Shown here: positions 1 to 5,497 of the stretch, one piece after another
Numbering within the stretch: the first letter of the stretch is position 1
Layout of the letters: every line of letters begins with the position of its first letter
NCBI GenBank assembly: GCA_022710245.1
Contig: JAKLHH010000602.1
Span: 1-5,497 of the forward strand
Direction: 5' to 3'
DNA: 5,497 nt
Source: Myxococcota bacterium
GTDB taxonomy: Bacteria > Myxococcota > Polyangia > GCA-2747355 > JAKLHH01
Program-made: the position numbers and the translations under genes
Notes under the pieces: model-generated
The model's input: only the letters and a program-made list of their open reading frames with translations
Databases searched by the model: none
What the model was told of the DNA's origin: nothing

Positions 1-217
1 CTGTTGCCGCGTGAGCCGCCCCCCCGTCGCCCCCGCGAGCCCGATCACGCTCCCTGATAGAACATCGCGACCGATCGTCAGCCTGAACCCGAACCCGTCG
101 ACGCCCCCCGCAGTACAGCTGGTCGCCGTGCAGGTGCAGACAGGTTGCAGCCCCGCACAGAGGGAGGTCTCCGCTACCCATCACCTGACCATCCAGCGCC
201 GCTCGACGAGAGCTCAC
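1..217 (-). pseudogene. Possible frameshifted Cys-rich protein gene, runs off left edge
   Basis: I do not recognise this and am not sure it is a gene. A minus-strand frame opens with GTG at 217, whose GTGA overlaps the lipoprotein stop (a second candidate is ATG at 181), and reads about 37 residues including CLHLHGDQLYC. It then meets six G (plus-strand C run 104-109). After this run the +1 frame has the better G/C third-position bias and reads on to the edge (GVDGFGFRLTIGRD and beyond), giving about 72 residues if one G is skipped. The C-x9-C spacing with Tyr before the second Cys matches CQVEISGIKYC in the neighbouring lipoprotein. No signal peptide is visible. It could be a decayed duplicate, a lost C-terminal domain of the lipoprotein, a sequencing indel, or chance. 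Apart from this, positions 1-213 show nothing I can name. Confidence 0.28.
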
Positions 218-753
218 CTGGGGACGCAGACCCTGGACCCGGGGTAGTCAGGCGACAACAGGCCGTTGGGGATGCTGTAGGCGTCCACGCAGTCCTGGTT
301 CACCGGGTCCGGGCACGGGTCGTTGGTGCCCTTCCACGCGCAGAAGTCCATGCAGTACTTGATCCCCGAGATCTCGACCTGGCACTGGGAGCAGCTCGAC
401 CAGCCGGGGCCTCCGCCACAAGGACCGCAGCCATAGGTGCACTGCTTGAGGCAGATCCCTGCGCTCGTGTCCGGAAAGATCGCGACGCAGTCGTGCATCG
501 GAGGACACGGCGCCGGGCAGACCGCGCCCGAGGGTGAGACCACCTGGGTGTCGACCGTCGGTTGTCCGTCGGCGGTGGGGCCCTTCGCCGTCGCGAGATC
601 GGGCGCGAGCGTGCGACGAGCATCCGGCTGCACCGCAGCAGCGTCGAGACGCGCCGGGGCCGGCCTGTCGCGAAGCTCGCACCCTGGCGCGAGCATCAGG
701 AGCACCGCCAGCACGGACACTGACACGGACACGTCACTCCGTTTGATTGACAT
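214..753 (-). CDS. Small cysteine-rich secreted lipoprotein, function unknown
   Basis: The protein has 179 residues and belongs to no family I can name. ATG 753 is chosen because GGAGGG lies 6 bases upstream and a signal peptide follows at once: K4/R5, then a hydrophobic stretch at about residues 8-22 and LAPGC with Cys25 as probable lipidated residue. The lipobox is weak (Ala at -3, Pro at -2), so cleavage by signal peptidase I is possible. Residues 26-77 are a Pro/Ala/Asp-rich linker. The mature C-terminal part (79-176) carries 14 Cys, an even number consistent with seven disulfides and export to the periplasm or cell surface. The Cys region seems to hold two copies of a pattern CPxP...DCV...C(L/V), at about 79-102 and 147-177. 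It is transcribed away from the arginine operon across a 157-base gap, so probably alone. Translation, signal peptide and Cys pattern argue for a real gene; the role is unknown. Confidence 0.75.
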   Translation of the reverse strand: MSIKRSDVSVSVSVLAVLLMLAPGCELRDRPAPARLDAAAVQPDARRTLAPDLATAKGPTADGQPTVDTQVVSPSGAVCPAPCPPMHDCVAIFPDTSAGICLKQCTYGCGPCGGGPGWSSCSQCQVEISGIKYCMDFCAWKGTNDPCPDPVNQDCVDAYSIPNGLLSPDYPGSRVCVPR

Positions 754-759
754 ACGGAT

Positions 760-765
760 CCCTCC
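760..765 (-). promoter_or_regulatory. Ribosome binding site of the lipoprotein gene
   Basis: On the minus strand GGAGGG stands 6 bases before ATG 753. It fixes the start at this ATG rather than at an upstream in-frame extension, which would place the signal peptide inside the protein. Confidence 0.6.
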
Positions 766-816
766 ACCGCCCTCGGAGCACCAGTCGTCTACGTGAATCC
801 CGCCCTGAGGCACTTC

Positions 817-846
817 ATTGTCGCGAGGGTCGCCGCCGGACGTCAA
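817..846 (-). promoter_or_regulatory. Candidate sigma70-type promoter for the lipoprotein gene
   Basis: On the minus strand TTGACG (846-841, five of six matches to the -35 consensus) is followed after 18 bases by GACAAT (822-817, four of six to the -10 consensus). Transcription would begin near 810, leaving a leader of about 57 bases before ATG 753. It lies in the only sizeable intergenic gap, in the right orientation and distance. The rest of this gap (754-910) shows no gene. In so GC-rich a genome the match is suggestive only. Confidence 0.35.
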
Positions 847-910
847 GCCAGGAACCACTCCGTGCCACTTCGGGACGGAGGGCCACGACCGGCGCGCTCT
901 GGCGCAGGCG

Positions 911-1996
911 CTACGCCTGACTGCCCGCCCCGTACGCGAGCACGAGCTCCTCGTAGAACCGCGCGCCCTCGAGGACCTCGCTCTCCAGCACGAACTCGTC
1001 CGGCGTGTGCGAGCGCTCGCTGACCCCCGGGCCAACCTTGATCGCCGCCACGCCCTCGGCCGCGAAGTAGACCAGGTCCGAGAGCCCGCGCGAGCCGAAG
1101 AGCCGCGCCTGCGGGCGCACCGTCGTCGCGGCGCGCACCAGCGGGTGTCCCGCGTCGATCTCGTACGGCCTGAGCTCGTCGGCGACCCGCAGCTCCCCGT
1201 CGAGCCCCGCCCCCAGCCGCTCGACCAGCGCCGCGTGCTCGCCCGGAGGGTTCGTCCGTACGTCGAGGAAGCAGCTCGCCTCCGCCGGGACCATGTTCCG
1301 CGCCGTGCCGCCCGTGGCCACCGTCGGCTCGATCGTCACCGGCCCCAGCTCCGGGTGCGGCGCCCCGAGGTCGGCGGCCTCCAGCGCCGTGAGGTCGCGG
1401 GCCAGGCGCCGGAGCGCGTTCGGCGCCCGCAGCATCCGTCCGTGCGCGGCGTGGCAGGCCCGGCCCTGCTCCCTGAGCTCGAGGACGAGGAGCCCCTTCT
1501 GCGCGATCGCCACGTCGAGGTAGGTCGGCTCGCCGACGACCACCGCCGCGGGGAGCTCCCCGCGCCGCGCGAGCTCGGGCACCACCAGCTGCGCGCCGCG
1601 GCCGCCCGTCTCCTCCTCGCAGACCAGCGCCAGGAGCACCCGCACCTTGAGCGCGTCTCCCAGCGCGGCCAGGCGCGCGAACGCCGCCAGCATCGCCGCC
1701 ACCGACGCCTTCGCGTCGTTGCTGCCCAGCCCGTAGACCCGCCCCTCCTCGACGACCGGCGCGCAGGGCTCTCGCGTCCACCCCGACGAGGCCGGCACCG
1801 TGTCGAGGTGCGTGCAGAGGCAGAGCGTCGGCCCCGCTCCCGCAGCCGCGAGGACGTTGTCCCCGAGCCGCTCCACCGCCAGCCCGCGCCCCCGCAGCCA
1901 GCCCTCCACGTGCGCGCAGATCGCCGCCTCCTCGTGCGAGGGCGAGGGGATCGCGATCAGCTCCCGGTGCAGGGCGGCCAGCTCGAGGTCGGTCAC
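911..1996 (-). CDS. argE: M20-family N-acylornithine/N-acylcitrulline deacylase (ArgE-type)
   Basis: The 361-residue cytosolic metal-dependent hydrolase should remove the N-acyl group from acylornithine or acylcitrulline, the deprotecting step of arginine synthesis. M20 landmarks are all present: H63-L-D65 (metal ligand and support), D94 in GLGSNDA (bridging metal ligand), E127-E128 (general base and ligand), E156 in VGEPT, and H330 in ERSHT. The GLGSNDA motif, the SGW after HLDTV, and the GPG-x-S-x-R-SHT-x-DE stretch near the end recall the Bacteroidetes deacylase that works with an N-acylornithine carbamoyltransferase; E. coli ArgE differs, and Xanthomonas acetylcitrulline deacetylase has GLGVCDIKG instead. 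A LysK-like [LysW]-ornithine hydrolase is the main alternative, but no LysW carrier is seen. The start is GTG, its GTGA overlapping the argB stop, with GGAG 8 bases upstream. It is the last gene of the operon. Enzyme class is secure; exact substrate is not. Confidence 0.86.
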   Translation of the reverse strand: MTDLELAALHRELIAIPSPSHEEAAICAHVEGWLRGRGLAVERLGDNVLAAAGAGPTLCLCTHLDTVPASSGWTREPCAPVVEEGRVYGLGSNDAKASVAAMLAAFARLAALGDALKVRVLLALVCEEETGGRGAQLVVPELARRGELPAAVVVGEPTYLDVAIAQKGLLVLELREQGRACHAAHGRMLRAPNALRRLARDLTALEAADLGAPHPELGPVTIEPTVATGGTARNMVPAEASCFLDVRTNPPGEHAALVERLGAGLDGELRVADELRPYEIDAGHPLVRAATTVRPQARLFGSRGLSDLVYFAAEGVAAIKVGPGVSERSHTPDEFVLESEVLEGARFYEELVLAYGAGSQA

Positions 1997-2925
1997 GGCT
2001 GCTGCTCCGCCGGCGTCAGGTCCGCCATCTCCTTGACGACGAGCGTGCCGGCGCCCTCGTTGGTGAAGATCTCGGCGAGGAGCCCGGCCCGCGTCCGGTA
2101 GCCGACGAGGTGCACGCGGTGCACCCCGCCCTGCAGCGCCTCGCGCGCGGCGCGTGACTTCGGCAGCATCCCCTCGTCCACCGCGCCCTGCTCCTCGAGG
2201 CGGGCGAGCCCGGCGAGGTCCGTGTAGCTGATCAGCGAGCGCGCGTCGTGGCGGTCCGCGAGGAGGCCCGCCGTGTCGGTCATGAAGATGAGCTTCTCCG
2301 CGCGGAGCGCGCAGGCGATGGCCGCGGCCGCCGTGTCCGCGTTGACGTTGAGGACCTGCCCCGAGTCGTCGGCGCTGAGCGGGCTCACGACCGGCGTCAG
2401 CCGCGCCTCGAGGAGCGCCTGCAGCGCCCGCGGCTCCACGCGGTCGAGGTCGCCGACGAGCCCGAAGTCCACCGTCTCCTCGAGGCCGTCGCGCTGGATC
2501 CGCTGCGGCGGACGGCGCGTCGCCTGCAGCAGGCGGGCCGCCACGCCGGAGAGCCCGACCGCCGGGAGGCCCACGGCGCGGCAGGCCGAGAGGATCGTCG
2601 TGCTGACCGTGCCGCTGAGCGACATCACCGAGAGCTCGAGCGTGCGCTCGTCGGTGACGCGGCGCCCGTTGACCATGGTCGTCGGCACGTCGAGCCGCGC
2701 CGCGAGCGCGGTCGTCTGCGGGCCACCGCCGTGGACCAGCACCAGCCGCACGCTGAGCTCGGCGAGCACGCTCAGCTGGGCGGCCAGCTCGCGCAGCGCG
2801 GCGACGTCGCCGCAGATGGCGCCGCCCACCTTGACCACGAAGGTGCGGTCCCGGTAGAGGCGGATGTAGGGCAGCGCGCGCGTGAGCGCGGTGAGCGTGG
2901 TCTCGCGATCGGGGGCTCCGGTCAT
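1993..2925 (-). CDS. argB: Acetylglutamate kinase (N-acylglutamate kinase)
   Basis: The 310-residue amino acid kinase uses ATP to phosphorylate the gamma-carboxyl of N-acetyl- (or N-acyl-) glutamate, normally the controlled step of the pathway. Family marks: LPYI near the N-terminus (residues 18-21), the phosphate-binding Lys32 in KVGG (most relatives have KYGG), HGGGPQ at 65-70, NGRRVTD at 86-92, GLSG at 124-127, NVNADTAAAA at 193-202, a TDTAG nucleotide loop at 216-220, and GMLPK with Lys256. The ending FTNEGAGTLVV is typical. ATG 2925 is chosen over a long upstream extension, which would run inside argD in another frame; AGGAG lies 8 bases before it, and ATGA overlaps the argD stop, so the two are probably translationally coupled. 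There is no long N-terminal helix before LPYI beyond about 17 residues, so arginine-sensitive hexamer behaviour cannot be predicted safely. The acyl group may be acetyl or succinyl. Confidence 0.95.
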   Translation of the reverse strand: MTGAPDRETTLTALTRALPYIRLYRDRTFVVKVGGAICGDVAALRELAAQLSVLAELSVRLVLVHGGGPQTTALAARLDVPTTMVNGRRVTDERTLELSVMSLSGTVSTTILSACRAVGLPAVGLSGVAARLLQATRRPPQRIQRDGLEETVDFGLVGDLDRVEPRALQALLEARLTPVVSPLSADDSGQVLNVNADTAAAAIACALRAEKLIFMTDTAGLLADRHDARSLISYTDLAGLARLEEQGAVDEGMLPKSRAAREALQGGVHRVHLVGYRTRAGLLAEIFTNEGAGTLVVKEMADLTPAEQQP

Positions 2926-4139
2926 CTGGGGATCTCCTGCAGCGTGGCGATCAGCTGGTCGACGTGAGCGTCCTCGAGGATGAGCGGGGGCAGCAGACGC
3001 ACGACGTGCGGATCGGCAGCGCTCCCGGCGAGGACGCCGCGGGCGCGCAGCTCCGCCAGCACCTCGGCGGCCGGGCGGCTCGTGCGCAGGCCGAGGAGGA
3101 AGCCGAGGCCGCTCACCTCGAGGACCGGCCCCACGCGGCACTCCGCGCGCAGCCGCGCCGAGAGGCGCCGCACCCTCGGCAGCAGCCCCTCTTCCTCGAT
3201 GGTGTCGATCACCGCCTCGATCAGCGCGCAGGCGAGCGGGCCGCCGCCGAAGGTGGTGCCGAGGTCGCCGTGCCCCAGCTGGCGCGCGAGCTCCTCGCGG
3301 ACGACCACCGCCCCCGCCGGGAAGCCGGCGGCGAGGCCCTTGGCCGTGGTGAGGAGGTCGGGCGTGACGGAGACGGCCTGGGCCACGAAGGGCCAGCCGC
3401 TGCGACCCATGCCGCACTGGACCTCGTCGAAGATGAGGCAGGCGCCGCGCGCCCGCGTGAGCTCCCGGGCGCGCGCGATGAAGCTCGGCGAGAGCGCCCT
3501 CGCGCCGGCCACGCCCTGCACCGGCTCGAAGATCACCGCCGCCACGTCGTCGCCCACCGCGCGCTCGAGCGCCGCCTCGTCGTCGAAGGGGACGACGGTG
3601 CTCGGGAACGGCGCCGAGGGGAAGCCGTACCAGCGCTCGTGACCCTCGGTGAGCGCCGCGGCCGCCGCGGTGCGGCCGTGAAACGCGCCGGCGACCGCCA
3701 CCACCCGCGGCCGGCGCGTGGTGAGCATGGCGATGCGGAGCGCGTTCTCGTTCGCCTCGGCGCCCGAATTCACGAAGAAGACGCGCGTCAGCTCCGGCGG
3801 GCCGAAGCGCACGAGGCGCTCCGCGGCCCGCTCGCGCACCGCGAGGCTCACCGCGTTGCTCTGGAAGAAGAGCGTGCGGGCCTGCTCCTCGAGGGCGCGG
3901 AGCAGGCGCGGGTGGCCGTTCCCGAGGAGCGCCACGGCATGGCCGCCGTAGAAGTCGAGGTAGCGCCGCCCGTCGACGTCGGTGATCCAGACTCCCTCGC
4001 CGCGCACCGGCGCCAGCGGCGCGCGCTTGAAGACGTCGAGGAGCGCCGAGCGCGGCGCGTCGGCGCCGGAGGCCTGGGCCTGGCCCTGGGCCTGGGGCTG
4101 GGTCTGGGGCTGTGCAGCGGGGGGCCTGGGCTCGCGCAT
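2922..4139 (-). CDS. argD: Acetylornithine aminotransferase (class III PLP enzyme)
   Basis: The 405-residue pyridoxal-phosphate enzyme converts N-acylglutamate semialdehyde plus glutamate to N-acylornithine plus 2-oxoglutarate. Fold-type I marks appear in order: VFFVNSGAEANENA (about 120-133) binding the cofactor phosphate, FHGRT (153-157), EPVQG (205-209), FDEVQCGMGR with Asp238 facing the pyridine nitrogen, Lys267 in TTAKGLAAGFP as Schiff-base lysine, and TTFGGGPLACA (295-305). The first ~30 residues are an unusual Pro/Gln/Ala-rich lead that ends before the conserved core (GVWITDVDGRRYLDF). ATG 4139 has a textbook AGGAGG 5 bases upstream, and no other Met precedes the core, so the lead is probably translated. 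It follows argC after 14 bases and overlaps argB by ATGA. As with other ArgD proteins, succinylornithine or LysW-linked substrates cannot be excluded. Confidence 0.94.
   Translation of the reverse strand: MREPRPPAAQPQTQPQAQGQAQASGADAPRSALLDVFKRAPLAPVRGEGVWITDVDGRRYLDFYGGHAVALLGNGHPRLLRALEEQARTLFFQSNAVSLAVRERAAERLVRFGPPELTRVFFVNSGAEANENALRIAMLTTRRPRVVAVAGAFHGRTAAAAALTEGHERWYGFPSAPFPSTVVPFDDEAALERAVGDDVAAVIFEPVQGVAGARALSPSFIARARELTRARGACLIFDEVQCGMGRSGWPFVAQAVSVTPDLLTTAKGLAAGFPAGAVVVREELARQLGHGDLGTTFGGGPLACALIEAVIDTIEEEGLLPRVRRLSARLRAECRVGPVLEVSGLGFLLGLRTSRPAAEVLAELRARGVLAGSAADPHVVRLLPPLILEDAHVDQLIATLQEIPR
4073..4114. repeat. Imperfect hexamer repeat in the 5' end of argD
   Basis: Seven imperfect copies of a hexamer (plus strand cctggg and variants such as cctggc, gctggg, tctggg) lie inside argD. 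Read on the minus strand they code for alternating Gln and Pro/Ala/Thr/Gly (QPQTQPQAQGQAQ) at about residues 10-22. Six-base units keep the frame, so copy-number change would lengthen or shorten the tail without breaking the enzyme. Confidence 0.8.
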
Positions 4140-4143
4140 CGCG

Positions 4144-4150
4144 TCCTCCT
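4144..4150 (-). promoter_or_regulatory. Strong ribosome binding site of argD
   Basis: Minus-strand AGGAGGA lies in the 14-base argC-argD gap, 4 bases before ATG 4139. It is the best Shine-Dalgarno in the operon and settles the argD start, including the low-complexity N-terminal lead. Confidence 0.8.
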
Positions 4151-4153
4151 CGA

Positions 4154-5236
4154 TCAGAGCCAGCCCAGCCCGCCGAGCCGCAGGCCGGTCTCGTCGGGGA
4201 GCTCGAAGAGGCGGTTGAGCCACTGCAGGCCGCCGCCGGCCGCGCCCTTGATCAGGTTGTCGATGACCGAGGTGACGACCAGCGTGCGCCCGCGGACAGC
4301 GAGGCCGAGGCGGCAGCGGTTCGTCCCCACCACCTCGGTGAGCCGCGGCGGCTCGAGGCTGGCGCGCACGAAGGGGGTCACCGAGTAGACCTCGTTCACC
4401 GCCGCGACCAGGCGCTCGGCCGGCATCGCCTCGCGCAGCGTCAGGCGGAGCGTGGCGTGGATGCCCCGCACGAACGGCCCCGAGTGAGGCACCAGCTCCA
4501 CCTCGGGCTCCTCGCCGCCGCGCGCGAGGCCGAGGAGCATGCACACCTCCGGCTCGTGCCGGTGCGCGAGCGGCGAGTAGGCGAAGAGGTTCGAGCGGCG
4601 GAGTGGGTGGTGGGTGCCCTCGGAGAGCGAGCGGCCGCTCCCCGAGCTCCCGGTCACCGCCGAGGCGAAGAGGCTCCCCTCGACGAGGCCGAGCTTGAAG
4701 AGCGCGTGGGCGCCGAGGGTGACCGCGGTGGCGAAGCAGCCCGGCTGCGCCGCGTGCGGCGTGGGGCAGCCCGTCACCTGCTCGGGGACGGCGCAGGTGA
4801 ACGCGGGCGCCCGCGCCGGCGCGCCGTGCGGGTGGCCGTAGATCGCCTGGTAGCGCAGGGTGTCCTGGAAGCGGAAGTCGGCGGAGAGGTCGACCGCGTG
4901 GAGCGCCGCCCCGGCGCGCTCGGCCGCGGTGAGGAGCGGGTCGAGGAGCGCGGCGGTGGCGCCGTGCGGGGTCGCGGCGAGGAGGCCGAAGGGCTGGCCC
5001 GCCTGAAAGCGCGCGACCACCGCCTCGGGCGACTCGAACGTGACGCCGTCGAGGCTGGTGCCAGCCAGGTGGGGGAAGGCGCTGACCACGGGCGCGCCCA
5101 CCTGGCTGCTCGAGACCGCGGCCACCAGCTCGAAGCGCGGGTGGCCGAGGAGGAGGCGCAGGAGCTCACCGGCGACGAAGCCCGTGCCCCCGAGGACCGC
5201 GACCGGGATCGGGCTGTCGATGGCTGGCGCGGTCAT
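4154..5236 (-). CDS. argC: N-acetyl-gamma-glutamyl-phosphate reductase
   Basis: The 360-residue NADPH-dependent enzyme reduces N-acylglutamyl phosphate to the semialdehyde. The Rossmann loop is GGTGFVAGELLRLLL (16-30); then come TPHGA (89-93), VDLSADFR (115-122), the catalytic Cys167 in QPGCFAT (most relatives have NPGC), TGSSGSGRS (195-203), and His227 in HRHEPE as catalytic base. The end is conserved too: VGTNRC (303-308) and SVIDNLIKGAAGGGLQ (323-338). The HHP after the GSG loop and the GL-x-LGGL tail recall LysY-type proteins, but the overall motif set is ordinary for ArgC. Length is normal. ATG 5236 overlaps the upstream stop in ATGA; its Shine-Dalgarno-like AGGGG sits in one arm of a strong hairpin, so translation probably depends on the upstream gene. 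Confidence 0.95.
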   Translation of the reverse strand: MTAPAIDSPIPVAVLGGTGFVAGELLRLLLGHPRFELVAAVSSSQVGAPVVSAFPHLAGTSLDGVTFESPEAVVARFQAGQPFGLLAATPHGATAALLDPLLTAAERAGAALHAVDLSADFRFQDTLRYQAIYGHPHGAPARAPAFTCAVPEQVTGCPTPHAAQPGCFATAVTLGAHALFKLGLVEGSLFASAVTGSSGSGRSLSEGTHHPLRRSNLFAYSPLAHRHEPEVCMLLGLARGGEEPEVELVPHSGPFVRGIHATLRLTLREAMPAERLVAAVNEVYSVTPFVRASLEPPRLTEVVGTNRCRLGLAVRGRTLVVTSVIDNLIKGAAGGGLQWLNRLFELPDETGLRLGGLGWL

Positions 5237-5497
5237 CGGCTCGCCCCTGTCGCAGGGGCGCCGAGAGCGTGCTCGAGGACGAGCGCGGCCAGCGCCGCCG
5301 CGTCCGAGCGTGCGTTCCGCCCCGAGATGCCCGTCTGCTTCTCGATCAGCCGGATGCCGGCCGCGTTGTCCGTCGCCGGGCCGGTGACCGCGCTGGTGCC
5401 GAGGGAGTGCCGCTCTGAAAGGAGCCGCACCCCGCCCCAGGCCGCCACCGGGTCGCTGGCCGCGAGCACCACCGCTTTGAAGGACGCGCGGATCGCC
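5233..5497 (-). CDS. C-terminal part of an unidentified protein, first visible operon gene
   Basis: Only the last 87 residues are in the window; the 5' part lies beyond the right edge. The frame has strong G/C third-position bias, and its TGA overlaps the argC start in ATGA, both arguing for a real co-transcribed gene. The fragment looks like the end of an alpha/beta domain: a strand-like FKAVVLAASDP, then a GGVRLLSERHSLG segment, a TGPATDNAAG loop and a helix ending ALAALVLEHAL. I could not match it to the end of ArgG, ArgH, an ornithine or acylornithine carbamoyltransferase, ArgJ or a RimK-like ArgX/LysX. No membrane segment is seen. Position suggests a role tied to arginine synthesis, but that is only context. 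The last 8 codons include the hairpin described separately. Confidence 0.72.
   Translation of the reverse strand, partial: AIRASFKAVVLAASDPVAAWGGVRLLSERHSLGTSAVTGPATDNAAGIRLIEKQTGISGRNARSDAAALAALVLEHALGAPATGASR
5242..5260 (-). promoter_or_regulatory. Perfect hairpin covering the argC translation start region
   Basis: In the minus-strand transcript CGCCCCUG and CAGGGGCG pair as a perfect 8-bp, almost all G-C stem with a 3-base loop (CGA). The stem ends 5 bases before ATG 5236, and its 3' arm holds the only Shine-Dalgarno-like run (AGGGG). It lies wholly inside the last codons of the upstream gene, so ribosomes finishing that gene would melt it. No U run follows, so it is not a terminator. A role in translational coupling is inferred. 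Confidence 0.5.

Noticed and set aside
11..247. Plus-strand 78-codon frame starting with GTG at the left edge
   Set aside because: Its composition is less shadow-like than others, but it has no ribosome binding site in view and no motif, and it runs into the lipoprotein gene antisense. The minus-strand Cys motif explains the region better.
858..880. Hairpin CTCCGT/ACGGAG as terminator of the arginine operon
   Set aside because: The stem is only 6 bp, the loop is 11 bases, and no U run follows on the minus strand. No intrinsic terminator is evident in the spacer.
905..919. Palindrome caggcg-cta-cgcctg centred on the deacylase stop codon
   Set aside because: It is a 6-bp stem with a 3-base loop but no U run after it; probably chance in GC-rich DNA, though a small 3'-end stabilising stem is possible.
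818..2101. Long plus-strand open frame (about 427 codons) opposite the deacylase gene
   Set aside because: It is packed with Arg, His and Ala, has no family motif and is antisense to a gene with clear M20 active-site residues. GC-rich coding DNA commonly gives such shadows.
2926..3417. N-terminal extension of argB by 164 residues
   Set aside because: The extension is an Arg/Gly/Pro-rich shadow of argD. The family length, the AGGAG site and the ATGA overlap all favour ATG 2925.
2964..4388. Long plus-strand open frame (about 474 codons) opposite argD and the end of argC
   Set aside because: Same Arg/Glu-rich antisense composition, no motif, and it spans the argC-argD junction with its minus-strand Shine-Dalgarno.
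911..5236. LysW-carrier lysine/arginine pathway (LysZ, LysY, LysJ, LysK)
   Set aside because: Gene types are parallel, but no LysW/ArgW or RimK-like LysX/ArgX is present, and the ArgB and ArgC motifs fit the N-acyl route better.
1..5497. CRISPR arrays, tRNA or rRNA genes, insertion sequences
   Set aside because: No regularly spaced repeats, no tRNA cloverleaf-like sequence, no transposase motif and no terminal inverted repeats were found by reading both strands.

Overview
This is a very GC-rich window in which every convincing gene lies on the minus strand. It reads right to left: an unidentified gene cut by the right edge, then argC, argD, argB and an argE-type deacylase packed as one operon, then a separate small gene for a cysteine-rich secreted lipoprotein. 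The left edge may hold the broken or frameshifted start of a second cysteine-rich protein. High GC, heavy G/C third positions and a short Cys-rich lipoprotein with a proline/alanine-rich linker suggest a Myxococcota-like (former Deltaproteobacteria) or similar high-GC soil or sediment bacterium. That is inference; no rRNA or marker gene is present.

The operon (about 911-5497) encodes consecutive steps of the N-acylated route from glutamate to ornithine or citrulline. ArgB phosphorylates N-acylglutamate, ArgC reduces the phosphate to the semialdehyde, ArgD transaminates it, and the M20 metallopeptidase-fold enzyme removes the acyl group. Junctions are tight: ATGA overlap (unknown/argC), 14 bases with a strong Shine-Dalgarno (argC/argD), ATGA overlap (argD/argB) and GTGA overlap (argB/argE-type). 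The deacylase looks more like the Bacteroidetes-type enzyme that works with an N-acylornithine carbamoyltransferase than like E. coli ArgE. Whether the acyl group is acetyl or succinyl, and whether it leaves at ornithine or citrulline, cannot be decided here. No argA/argJ, carbamoyltransferase, argG or argH is visible, unless the truncated first gene is one of these, and I do not recognise it as such.

Left of the operon, 754-910 is a 157-base spacer with a plausible sigma70-type promoter and a good ribosome binding site for the lipoprotein gene (214-753). Positions 1-213 hold no clear gene. They do contain minus-strand reading frames that, joined by a one-base shift at a run of six G, give a Cys-rich sequence echoing a motif of the lipoprotein.

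Nothing in the window amounts to a clearly new system. The best leads are the unidentified first gene of the arginine operon, a perfect 8-bp hairpin over the argC translation start, the exact acyl chemistry of the pathway, and the Cys-rich protein pair at the left.
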